Assembly: GCF_048771995.1 (NCBI RefSeq)
Contig: NC_133027.1
Location: 7,560,001-7,624,000, forward strand
DNA length: 64,000 nt
DNA from: Taeniopygia guttata
Taxonomy: Eukaryota > Chordata > Aves > Passeriformes > Estrildidae
Direction: 5' to 3'
Below are positions 48,401 through 54,991 of the stretch, one piece after another (position 1 is the first letter of the stretch; each line of letters opens with the position of its first letter). Both the position numbers and the translations under genes were made by a program. Under the pieces are notes generated by a model, which was given only the letters and a program-made list of their open reading frames with translations, was not told the origin of the DNA and did no database searches.

Positions 48401-51053
48401 GATCCCCTTGAAGCAAAGTTAATACTTTGGTCACAGCAGTAGTTAAGTTTTAATTAAATTTTGGTTATGAATGTTATTTTCAGAATAAAACAAGCTGTCA
48501 GATAGAAATGGCATACAGAGGTGTCCAGTCTGGTCACCCACAGAAAGACAGGGAATCTGCAGTTCATGAGCCCCCTGGAAGGTAGGATACATCCTGAACA
48601 CTGCTCCATACCTGATTTCCCTTTATTTTGCCTAATTGCTTTTGGAATTTGATTGTACATTAAGCCATAAACACCACAGCAGTTCTGCATGGCAATGACA
48701 TGTATTGTGGAGGGAAATGCCACTGTCACCACAGATCTGCTGCCTGGTAATTTCATTGAGTGTCCCTGAGCTTCTAGCTGGTGAGAAGCAATCCCTCAGA
48801 CTTTACATTCTGGTTTGTCTTTCAAAAAAGAAGCAGCCCACAGTAGATTTTTGCCTCTCCCTGTTGAATTCATATGGTAACAACCCCATTTTCTGCCTCA
48901 GTACGCAATGGAAAGTGAAGTAAAATGAAGGTAGGACTCTGCACCAGTAAAGCTGAAGCATTTTCTTCTCTCTAACCTCCTACAATTAAGAGCATAGAAG
49001 ATGCACATGGCAGCTGCCTGTTACAGGATCTCAGCAGCAAGTCCCCCAGCCTTGGTTGGGTTTGCATGATACTGCTCACAAATGCTGACAGAAGCTGTCT
49101 TGGGAAGGATAACACTGAGCAGGGCCGCATGGCCAAGGGCACAGCACTGGCTATCAGCAGCTCACAGGGCTTTCCTCCAAGGGCTGGGTGTCCCTGCTGC
49201 ATTGCTTCCTCAATAAACACAAAATGCTTGATTCCTCCAAAATCCAGTTAAAAGTGTCTTCACCTGTGCAGGTTAATCAGCAAGCTGAAAGTACTCAACT
49301 AATTAGAGACAGAAATGGATAGGCAGTGGTCAAATAAGGAACGAAACATAAAAGTACCATCAAAAATTTGTTTTGAGACCCCTGTGGTGTAATTGAACCT
49401 CAACATCAAATTGTTTCTACAAGCTTTAGGAGAAATGTGAGATGATGATGGCATGAAAGGTAAGAGGACAGAAGGTCAAAGAAAGTTACATTTTTTTTTT
49501 GTTCTCAGATTAACTTTACAATTTCTCACTTACACACGCTCCCATTGTATCAAATTTAATTGTGTTTCAAGGCGAACCAAGAAAGCATAATAGCTGAGAG
49601 ATTTGATTTTGCTCCTTAAATAGAAAGCTTAAACGTTGTTATGGAAAATTAATGCTTCTCCTACACTGTAGTTCCTTGATTTTTAATTCTCTTGTAAGTT
49701 AAAACCATACTTGTAAATTTTCCCTTCCCCAACAGAACAGAAATTGAATACAATATTTATAGCAGAACATCTTATTTCTACGGAAAGTGTTTCAGCTCAT
49801 TGAAAACAGCTTAGCAACTGTGTTACAGGCATAGGGAGCAGACGCGTTTTGTCCTAAGCTATTCGTTATCAGCGGAGCCCAGAACTGAACCAACAAGTAA
49901 TTTAAAAGCAGAAGAACAGAGAGTGAAACCTGTGACTCAAAGATAAATGTTAGCCTAGGTTTATCTGAGAAACAATGAAATGTAGCTAGCGAGGAGCAGC
50001 TCTTGAGTCAGCTTTTCTCTCAATTTGGAATTAACACTGGTAGTGTTTCTGTCCTGCGAGTGACCAAACAACTGCCTCTTGAAAGCATGAGTGTGGCAGT
50101 CACGGGTGGCATCCCAGGTCCCTCACACCGAGCATCTTGAGGGCTGGTTTCAGGTTTGTCAGTGACATCAGCCCATCCTTGAGTGGAAGAAAACAGGAGC
50201 AGGGCTTGTGTGCAGACACATAGGAAAGGGTGTATGAGTAAGGTGGCAAACACTGGTGCTTTCTCAGGATATCCTTCCAGCTGCTGGCAATGCAGCTCTC
50301 AGGAACTCTGTGAGACAAAGATGGTGCATCTGTGCAACATCTGCAGATTTATGCCATGAATTCACCCAGATGCTTTCCAAACACAAAAATTCAGCCTGAA
50401 CAGTACGTGCCAGGTGTCTGAAGATCTCCATGAGCTGAATGCCCCCCAACATGCTGTGAAAGGCTTCCTCATCTACTATGTTTGTTTGCCAGTTTCACCT
50501 GGTGTTCCCTCAAGAGCCATGGAGTTGGGGAATCCTCGCTCACCCCCACCTGCCTCCCTCTCCTACTGCAGCAACCACCGAGTCTGAGGAGGCAGCGTGA
50601 GATAGCTTCGCTCACACACAAGACGCCCCTGAAAACCGGGAGTTTCTGAGGCTCCGGGGGAGCGAACCCCTCCTGCCTCCCGCATCCCACCTGCCTCGGT
50701 CCGGGAGCAGCCCGGGAGGGGACAGGAGGTGGGAAGCGAAGGCGCTTTGCCTTGGCACCGCAGCGGCCAGCGAGCAAACCCCGGGCAGCTCATCCCAGGG
50801 AAAACGCCGGGGCTGCGGGAAGGGTTCCGGAGCTATTCCAGGTACTCGGGGGGCCGCGCAGAACCCCGCACAAACCTGGGCGGCCTCAGGGCGCCCGCGC
50901 TGCCCCGGCCCCGCCGAGCGCCCGCGACCCGCCCGCGGTGGGACCCCGCTCTCGCCAGGCTGTGTCCGAGGGGCTCCCCAAGCCCCCGCCCGGCCCCTCG
51001 CAGCCCCCTACCTCCTGCTCGCCCGCCGGGGTGTCCCTCGCAGCCCCCGCCAT
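12386..51053 (-). CDS. MFSD2B: MFSD2B, sphingosine-1-phosphate transporter (14 coding exons, complete)
   Basis: Exons run from ATG at 51053 down to TAA at 12386 and join in phase to 517 codons (human 504). It is a 12-helix major facilitator of the MFSD2 family; the mammalian protein exports sphingosine-1-phosphate from red cells and platelets. Family landmarks: [11 protein letters not shown] near residue 25, [12 protein letters not shown] with Asp74 (aligning with human Asp95), GRLMPW at 90-95, [10 protein letters not shown] with Thr136 (human Thr157), [20 protein letters not shown] around 156-175, VLFCTHA at 297-303, and [16 protein letters not shown] at 377-392. Asp95 and Thr157 are, as I recall, needed for export in the mammalian protein. 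Cys191 and Cys439 match the pair that forms the extracellular disulfide in MFSD2A. Asn198-Thr-Thr is a likely glycosylation sequon in the same loop. The gene looks intact. The C-terminal 28 residues are the least certain part. Confidence 0.95.
12474..15771 (-). other. MFSD2B: MFSD2B intron 13
   Basis: A 3.3-kb intron with donor AAG|GTAAGA and acceptor CTCCAG. It contains an (AAAC)n run at 14468-14491. No gene or CR1 copy was recognised. Confidence 0.8.
14468..14491. repeat. (AAAC)n simple repeat
   Basis: A short run of about five AAAC units in MFSD2B intron 13. Confidence 0.8.
15772..15948 (-). CDS. MFSD2B: MFSD2B exon 13
   Basis: 177 bp encoding the end of Glu430, then [20 protein letters not shown] and the last membrane helix [20 protein letters not shown], then the cytoplasmic [15 protein letters not shown]. 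It aligns with human [20 protein letters not shown] and [20 protein letters not shown]. It holds Cys439 of the predicted disulfide. Acceptor TTTGTTTAG|G. Confidence 0.95.
15949..17731 (-). other. MFSD2B: MFSD2B intron 12
   Basis: A 1.78-kb intron with a CR1 fragment at 16280-16480. The rest is unrecognised. Confidence 0.85.
16280..16480 (+). mobile_element. CR1 LINE 3' fragment
   Basis: Plus-oriented CR1 3' end, antisense to MFSD2B. It shows AAGTTTCACCTGAACATGAG, then GGAGTCTCCCTCACTGGAGA, the GTGCTCTGGG region and the terminal CAACTCTGTGATTTTG. Its 3' end type differs from that of the copy at 5058. Confidence 0.88.
17732..17875 (-). CDS. MFSD2B: MFSD2B exon 12
   Basis: 144 bp completing Trp382, then [20 protein letters not shown] and [20 protein letters not shown]. 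This is the most conserved segment of the family (human [14 protein letters not shown] and [20 protein letters not shown]). Acceptor ACTTCTAG|G, donor GGA|GTAAGT. Confidence 0.96.
18187..18203. repeat. C8-A-C8 tract (G8-T-G8 on the MFSD2B sense strand)
   Basis: Two homopolymer runs of eight C separated by one A. In the MFSD2B pre-mRNA this reads as two G8 runs, which could support a G-quadruplex. Confidence 0.85.
18765..19050 (-). mobile_element. CR1 LINE 3' fragment, reverse orientation
   Basis: About 285 bp, co-oriented with MFSD2B. Starts at the reversed tail CAGAATCATGGAATGGCTTG, then GGTTGGAAGGGACTTTAAAG, and continues with the complement of the coding end (CCAGCCTGGCCTTGAACACT). 5'-truncated. 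Confidence 0.9.
19413..19522 (-). CDS. MFSD2B: MFSD2B exon 11
   Basis: 110 bp encoding [20 protein letters not shown] then [17 protein letters not shown], a membrane helix pair. Human has [20 protein letters not shown]. Acceptor TTCTTCTTCAG|TGG, donor ATG|GTAGGA. Confidence 0.96.
19523..24459 (-). other. MFSD2B: MFSD2B intron 10
   Basis: At 4.9 kb, one of the longest introns of the gene. It contains the longest CR1 copy of the window (19945-20835). Between 20836 and 24459 I recognise no gene, RNA or repeat. Confidence 0.85.
19945..20835 (-). mobile_element. CR1 LINE with reverse transcriptase remnant
   Basis: About 0.9 kb, reverse orientation, the longest CR1 copy here. It starts with the reversed 3' end (AATAGAATGGTTTGGTTTGG) and extends into the ORF2 reverse transcriptase region. 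The minus-strand frame at about 20560-20620 reads [15 protein letters not shown], matching the CR1 motif [15 protein letters not shown]. Frames are broken and the element is 5'-truncated, so it is not active. Confidence 0.9.
24460..24540 (-). CDS. MFSD2B: MFSD2B exon 10
   Basis: 81 bp (phase 0 at both ends) encoding [20 protein letters not shown] then CAACGIS. Human equivalent: [20 protein letters not shown]. Acceptor TTGTAG|GTG, donor TCG|GTAAGC. Confidence 0.94.
24541..25835 (-). other. MFSD2B: MFSD2B intron 9
   Basis: A 1.3-kb intron with no recognised content. Confidence 0.85.
25836..25919 (-). CDS. MFSD2B: MFSD2B exon 9
   Basis: 84 bp (phase 0 at both ends) encoding [20 protein letters not shown] then QYLVVTIL. 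Human equivalent: [20 protein letters not shown]. Acceptor TTCCACAG|CTG, donor TTG|GTGAGT. Confidence 0.95.
25920..28249 (-). other. MFSD2B: MFSD2B intron 8
   Basis: A 2.3-kb intron with no recognised gene or repeat. Confidence 0.85.
28250..28371 (-). CDS. MFSD2B: MFSD2B exon 8
   Basis: 122 bp completing Asp250, then [20 protein letters not shown] and [20 protein letters not shown]. Human counterpart: [20 protein letters not shown] and FLFISAAVQ. Acceptor TGCTTCTCTTAG|AT, donor CAG|GTAACT. An inner AG at 28339-28340 would break the phase and was not used. Confidence 0.93.
28372..28465 (-). other. MFSD2B: MFSD2B intron 7 (94 bp)
   Basis: The shortest intron of the gene, close to the practical minimum for vertebrates, with donor ATG|GTAAGT and a pyrimidine-rich acceptor. 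Its length is not a multiple of three, so retention would shift the frame. Confidence 0.9.
28466..28556 (-). CDS. MFSD2B: MFSD2B exon 7
   Basis: 91 bp encoding [20 protein letters not shown] then [10 protein letters not shown]. Human equivalent ends in CISLLCLGVKERP. Acceptor CTTTTGAAAG|GCA, donor ATG|GTAAGT. Confidence 0.94.
31965..32375 (-). mobile_element. CR1 LINE, reverse orientation, interrupted by A26
   Basis: Reversed CR1: the 3' part (GGGACATTCAAAGATCATCT, CACTGGACCAGGCTGCTCTG) is followed by 26 A residues at 32077-32102. Then comes a segment matching the complement of the coding end (TCCAACTCTCTCAGCCTGTA, GGTCCATGTCTTTCTCGTGC). Compared with the copy at 19945, the middle is missing at the A run. 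Confidence 0.88.
32077..32102. repeat. A26 homopolymer inside CR1
   Basis: 26 consecutive A residues sitting at the point where about 100 bp of CR1 sequence is missing. Confidence 0.9.
32704..32873 (-). CDS. MFSD2B: MFSD2B exon 6
   Basis: 170 bp completing Arg163, then [20 protein letters not shown] and the extracellular loop with [19 protein letters not shown] and a Pro/Ser/Asp-rich end. Human: [20 protein letters not shown]. The loop carries Cys191 (disulfide partner) and the sequon N198-T-T. Acceptor TTCTTTAG|GA, donor CAA|GTAAGT. Confidence 0.95.
32874..36819 (-). other. MFSD2B: MFSD2B intron 5
   Basis: A 3.9-kb intron. The opposite strand holds an exon-like segment at 34982-35101. No CR1 copy was recognised. 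Confidence 0.85.
34982..35101 (+). other. Exon-like open segment on the opposite strand
   Basis: A 120-bp stretch preceded by a strong pyrimidine tract and acceptor (TTTTTCTTTTACAG) and followed by donor-like AAAAG|GTAAAG. It is open throughout in one frame, containing [20 protein letters not shown] then a Lys-rich end [12 protein letters not shown]. Both ends would be phase 1. The frame lies in a longer 143-codon ORF (34810-35241). I recognise no family. It could be a cryptic or lineage-specific exon, or chance. Confidence 0.2.
36820..36898 (-). CDS. MFSD2B: MFSD2B exon 5
   Basis: 79 bp encoding [20 protein letters not shown] then DSATAY and the first base of Arg163. Human equivalent: [20 protein letters not shown] and DSATAYR. 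Acceptor TTTCCATAG|TTA, donor ATA|GTGAGT. Confidence 0.95.
36899..38070 (-). other. MFSD2B: MFSD2B intron 4
   Basis: A 1.17-kb intron, nothing recognised. Confidence 0.85.
38071..38194 (-). CDS. MFSD2B: MFSD2B exon 4
   Basis: 124 bp completing Trp95, then [20 protein letters not shown] and [21 protein letters not shown]. Human: [20 protein letters not shown]. Includes Thr136, aligned with human Thr157. Acceptor TTCTTCTCAG|G, donor ACG|GTAAGT. Confidence 0.96.
38195..41573 (-). other. MFSD2B: MFSD2B intron 3
   Basis: A 3.4-kb AT-rich intron, nothing recognised apart from short AT-rich low-complexity stretches near 38380. Confidence 0.85.
41574..41698 (-). CDS. MFSD2B: MFSD2B exon 3
   Basis: 125 bp encoding [40 protein letters not shown], then P and the first two bases of Trp95. 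It holds Asp74, the cation-site Asp of the MFSD2 family, and the GRLMPW motif. Acceptor CTACTTTCAG|ATT, donor TTG|GTAAGT. Confidence 0.96.
41699..45649 (-). other. MFSD2B: MFSD2B intron 2
   Basis: A 3.95-kb intron with a CR1 fragment at 44988-45245. The rest is unrecognised. Confidence 0.85.
44988..45245 (-). mobile_element. CR1 LINE 3' fragment, reverse orientation
   Basis: Reversed CR1 of another 3'-end type: ATCACAGAATCACATGGTTG, then GCACATCCAGTCTGTCTTTT and ACACATCCAGGGATGGTGTC. The minus-strand frame reads [20 protein letters not shown], the typical ORF2 C-terminus. About 258 bp. Confidence 0.88.
45650..45766 (-). CDS. MFSD2B: MFSD2B exon 2
   Basis: 117 bp (phase 0 at both ends) encoding [20 protein letters not shown] then [19 protein letters not shown], the first membrane helix. 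Human: [20 protein letters not shown]. Acceptor CTCTCACACAG|GGG, donor CAT|GTAAGT. Confidence 0.96.
45767..51011 (-). other. MFSD2B: MFSD2B intron 1
   Basis: At 5.2 kb, the longest intron of the gene. It contains a CR1 fragment at 47848-48122. The first few hundred bases next to exon 1 are part of the CpG island, where erythroid-type first-intron enhancers could be sought. Apart from one GATA-type hexamer (AGATAG at 50600-50605) I can support no specific site. Confidence 0.85.
47848..48122 (-). mobile_element. CR1 LINE 3' fragment, reverse orientation
   Basis: About 275 bp: the reversed tail CATAGACTCACAGAATGGTT, then GGATTGGAGAGGACTTCTGT, the CCATCCAACCTGGCTTTGAA region and the GCCCCTTGTCCTTTCAATAG end. 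5'-truncated and diverged. Confidence 0.9.
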
Positions 51054-51350
51054 GGCACCGCGGACATCCCACCCGTGCGACACCTGCGCCCGGGGCGGGG
51101 CGGCGGAGCGGAGCCGGCGGGCGGCGTCCTCGCCGCCCTCTCCCAGCGCCCTGCAGGGCCGAAGGCGCCGGTGCTGCCCTCACGGCCCGGGACGGGGCTG
51201 CCCCGCGCCCTCCGTCCCGCCCCGGGGAGAGGAGCGGGGCAGCTCCCGGCCGCCACAGCTCCACAGGGTGCGGGGCTCAAGGACGGGGCACGGGGTGGAA
51301 GGGGCCGGAGCTGGTCTCATCCAGCCCCAAAACGCCTCCTCTGCCCCGTG
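50560..51350 (-). promoter_or_regulatory. MFSD2B: CpG island / MFSD2B promoter region
   Basis: A GC- and CpG-rich block standing out sharply from the AT-rich surroundings, centred on MFSD2B exon 1. Upstream of the start codon it has GC boxes, for example GGGGCGGGGCGG at 51093-51104. No TATA box was seen at a suitable distance, as is usual for such promoters. The transcription start cannot be fixed from sequence. A CCNCNCCC-type (KLF-like) match lies on the gene strand near 51267-51275, but such matches are common in GC-rich DNA. Confidence 0.8.
51012..51053 (-). CDS. MFSD2B: MFSD2B exon 1 (start codon)
   Basis: 42 bp encoding [14 protein letters not shown], followed by donor GAG|GTAGGG. It lies in the CpG island, has G at -3 and +4, and joins in phase 0 to exon 2 (GYRLSMC). 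The human N-terminus is longer and unrelated except for its low-complexity Ala/Pro/Gly character. An in-frame upstream ATG at 51081-51083 (MSHGWDVRG before the start) is possible but less likely. Confidence 0.8.
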
Positions 51351-51483
51351 AAGAGACGCGCGGTTTCCCGATGGGCAGGGATGTAGAACCAGGCCGGATA
51401 GCAACGCTGTCAGCGGGACGGAGATCACACAGCAGCTGCCCCTGTGCTGAGACGCGCTGGGGAACAGCGGCTGCCAGTTCTGC

Positions 51484-51672
51484 CCTGGGGGTGGTTAGAG
51501 ACTGTCCGGGGCTGCCCAGGGAGGCGGTGGAGGCACCGGCCCTGGAGCTGTTTAAGGAAAGACTGGATGTGGCACTCGGTGCCATAGTCCGGTTGACAAG
51601 GTGGTCATCGGCCCTAGGTCGGACGCGATGATCTCAGAGGTCTTTTCCAACCTCACTGATTCTGTGATTCTG
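51484..51672 (+). mobile_element. CR1 LINE 3' fragment upstream of MFSD2B
   Basis: Plus-oriented CR1 3' end: GGGGCTGCCCAGGGAGGCGG, then AGACTGGATGTGGCACTCGG, GCCATAGTCCGGTTGACAAG, GATGATCTCAGAGGTCTTTT, ending TCTGTGATTCTG. The coding part reads LPREAVEAPALELFKERLDV. It is less decayed than most copies here. It lies about 430 bp upstream of the MFSD2B ATG, in opposite orientation to the gene. Confidence 0.92.
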
Positions 51673-54600
51673 CTGCCCCCGAGCCAACACTCTTATCTAG
51701 GATACACGAGTTCACCACCACCCTGCCCCTGGGAAAGTGCTCTCGCACGCATGCTCTTCATCAGAAGAAACACAAAGTGCATTTTGAAGTATGAATCCTT
51801 TCAACAGTGAGGTAGCCTAAGAGAAGAGGGGTTAACGAAGCCAACAGGACTTGTGACCTGCTTGTCTTGGGGAGATGATGACTAATCAATCTCTACACCC
51901 AGGGCTTTTTGGTGTGACTGATTTGAAGGGCTCTGCTCCTGACAGGGTCACCTGGTGGGTGACCTGCAGGCACTGCAAACCATGCCAAACCAAGTACTGA
52001 CATTTAAATCATATGCAGCCTTGTTTGGTAAGAACAAATTACAGCAAATTTGCAAAATTCTGAAAGAACAAGGCATTAAAGAATTTTCTAAAAAACAGAC
52101 CTTTTAACAGAAAACTGAGATTGTGGCCCTAACACACCTTATTGAAAACTCCCTGAAGGGGGTCTCTAGAGGCTGATGCCAGAGGAACTTGAAAACAGAA
52201 ACAGACTGGCCAGTACAAGGTATGCATCTAACATTCAAATTCAACATTTAGGTTGTTTTGTGTTTACACACCATCTTCATAACACATTAAACACTTTTTT
52301 CCCTGCATTTGCATGTACACTTCTTTTCGTTGTTCTTCTCTCGGCTTCGTATCTTCAAGCACTCAAAAAAGCAAAGTCTTGTTAAGAAACAATTTGTGTA
52401 TTTCACAAATTCTAGCACTGATCAAGCCAGTTATGGTGTTGTTTGACCAATGCACAATTGCTGTCTACAGACACTACAGGTAGCTAATCGATCTTTAAAA
52501 ACTTGTCCAAAACCAATTAGATTTAGGAAAGTCTTCTGTTCTCCCAAAGATTTTCTCCAAATTAGGAAATAAATTATTCAATCACAATTTGTTGCCTTTA
52601 TTTAAAGGCACTTTCTGATCTAGCATGGGATTAATGCAGCCAGCAACACTTCAGACTTTTCAAAGATTTTCTCTCATTTTGTAGTTGAGATCATGACACT
52701 TTCAAACTGCAAATGCACACTCAAGTACACCAAAGCTGCAGTCAGACAGTTGGTTTTAGTAAAGCAGCTAACTGTCCAATCTCTTAAAATGCTGGTAGCA
52801 GATATGAATCAATGTTCAAATACAAAATACTTATTACTCCTTCCAATGGATAGCAAGCAAAATTTACCCACCTCAGAATTTTACACTCCCCCCTTCAATT
52901 TCAATCTTGCACTATTTATTTCTTCAAATTTTTGTGCTGCAAATGCATGAATAGTAGTACACTGTTAATTTCGACATTTCATGCACCTTTTAGATATAAC
53001 AACTGAGCTCACAATCAACCACATGTGCTTTTCTAATACTAGGTTTTATATTAAGACAAATTTGGAAGCACTGATTAATTAAATTCCCTTTTCAGGAAGC
53101 TCTGGGTATTGAGGGTTGGAGCTGTGTCTGTAGGTGGTCTGTCTTTTCAATTTTACTAATATATTTGTCGGAACATATATTTTTGTTTTTTCATATAGGA
53201 ATCAGTGCAAGAGCAAAGAAAATTTAATTGTACTACTTGCTACATAGACCTGAATGGCACAGTAGTACAGGAAGTTTATAGCACTGGAAAGCATTTAAAG
53301 GCATAGTTTCCAAAGATTTGCTTTCTGAGGACACAATAGATATTTGCCCAGTTGACTTTAATTTCAAACACACCATGAGAGATGCTGAAGCAAACCAGTT
53401 TTATAACCCTGGGAATGAAGGAGAGGACATCCCTAGACTGAAGTCTCACTACTTTTTAGAATACAGGTTGCTCAAATGAAGTAATTTTCTATTTATAACA
53501 AAACCAGGAAAACCCAAACCCAGCTTTCACTTAACCATACAAAAGAAGTACAGCCCCAACACCCATCCTTTGGCAGAGGTAGCACAGAGAAGTCAGGACT
53601 CGCTGAAGATCCTGGGATATGTATTACATGGAGATTTTAGTTCCATTCACAAACCCACATGTTTAGTAAACACAGTACAAAATATTAAGTCTTTCTGTTG
53701 TTTTCTCTTTTAGCAAACATGGAATAATTGGCTACAAATGTTATGCCTCAAGTGAACAGCAAAATAAAATATTTGGATGGAAATGGGGCAAAGTGGAGAG
53801 AAAAATGTCAGTTTTCAAGTAAGGATTTTCAACATCTTTGAAACTTGACCACATGCAATTAGTGTCTCCATCAGCTGGGCAGCTCAGGACAGAGGCAGAT
53901 AAACAGTACAAAAACAACTGTGTCCCTCCTGCTTGGTAATAGCCAAAAAAGCTGAAGTTTTTGTGTGACAAAGCTACAAGTGGGTCGTTATGTTATTGAG
54001 CTAGGTAGTTTAACGCCACCTGATCTGCAAGACACCCGTAGCAGCCCAAAAGAAGCAGAAACCACTTCAACCATTGATCAGAACAATTCCTTCAGAGCTT
54101 ACTTTGAGGCACTTCATATGCAGTATGCACCAAACTATCTCATTTGTATCTTCTCACACATGCACCCACCACCATGTGTAAGACTTGACAGAACATTATT
54201 ACACTGCAGATCTTGTGATAAAAGTTACATCCTGAAGATTTTCAAGGTAGAGTTCAAATGTGAGCTTGCCTGCAGTATTGGTTGTCAAAGAGTTACTGTG
54301 AGAAGAATGCAAACTGCAGCAGTTTACACTAGAATGTAAGTGAAATGCTTCACTTTAGTCCAAAGTGCAAAAATAAATACTATTTTTCCTTAAAAGGTGC
54401 TATCAGTAGTTAAGTCTCAGAGAACTGTTCCACCTAGACCCACTTATTAAATACTAAGAAGCTTTTTACCTAAGGAAATTCTAAGGATAACATGCTGTAC
54501 AGTTACCTCTGCTACATTATACAGCCAGGCTTTGAACACCCAGTTTAGCTGAAAATACCTCTGTTATAGCAGATGACAGCACAGCACCCATTCTGCTCTC

Positions 54601-54702
54601 TAAGAGCACAGTGCATGAGGATGTGAGGGCATCCACATATTGCTGGTTACATTTTTGGTTTTGCCTAGTTCACCCTGCAGATAATTTTTGGTCAGTTAAA
54701 AG
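51673..54702 (-). other. Spacer between MFSD2B promoter and UBXN2A, including probable UBXN2A 3' UTR
   Basis: About 3 kb with no recognised coding exon or repeat. The part from 54702 down to about 52890 is probably the UBXN2A 3' UTR (see the poly(A) candidate). The remainder, down to the CR1 copy, is unrecognised. Confidence 0.55.
52915..52920 (-). terminator. UBXN2A: Candidate UBXN2A poly(A) signal (AATAAA)
   Basis: A canonical AATAAA on the minus strand, about 1.78 kb after the UBXN2A stop, followed by a G/T-rich stretch (GGGGGGAGTGTAAAA). Another AATAAA lies further on at 52597-52602. Weak choice between them. Confidence 0.35.
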
Positions 54703-54991
54703 CTAATTTGATCTTGTACTATTGATAGCATTTTTTTGCTCATTCTTGAGTTGTCCATTAGGTGTAGCAGCACTTTTGCAGTCATTGTCAGGTGCTTTTA
54801 TCACTAAGAGTCTGAAAGGTTCAGTTGTTTTCCGAAGTCTCTGGACAACAACGGCATTTTCCAGCTTTGCTTCCTCAAGTGTGAGTGTCTCGTCCTGCAG
54901 CTCTCGAAAAGGCAGGGAGGTCGTCAGTGTGAAGGGAACACCTCCCTCAGATCCTTGATACTTTGTTATGAAGTCTCTGACATGGCTGATC
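54703..54991 (-). CDS. UBXN2A: UBXN2A terminal coding exon
   Basis: 289 bp: completes Arg, then ISHVRDFITKYQGSEGGVPF to KTTEPFRLLVIKAPDNDCKS and a tail ending NAINSTRSN before TAG. Acceptor CTTCTCAG|G. Encodes the second half of the UBX domain plus the extended tail. Confidence 0.94.

Noticed and set aside
50729-51631. 300-codon plus-strand ORF and other long ORFs in the CpG island
   Set aside because: High-GC DNA rarely contains stop codons. The Pro/Ala/Arg/Gly composition is what random GC-rich sequence gives, and the frame runs straight into a CR1 fragment.
53965-54339. 124-codon plus-strand ORF near the UBXN2A 3' end
   Set aside because: No recognisable domain and mixed composition. It lies in what is probably the UBXN2A 3' UTR on the opposite strand.
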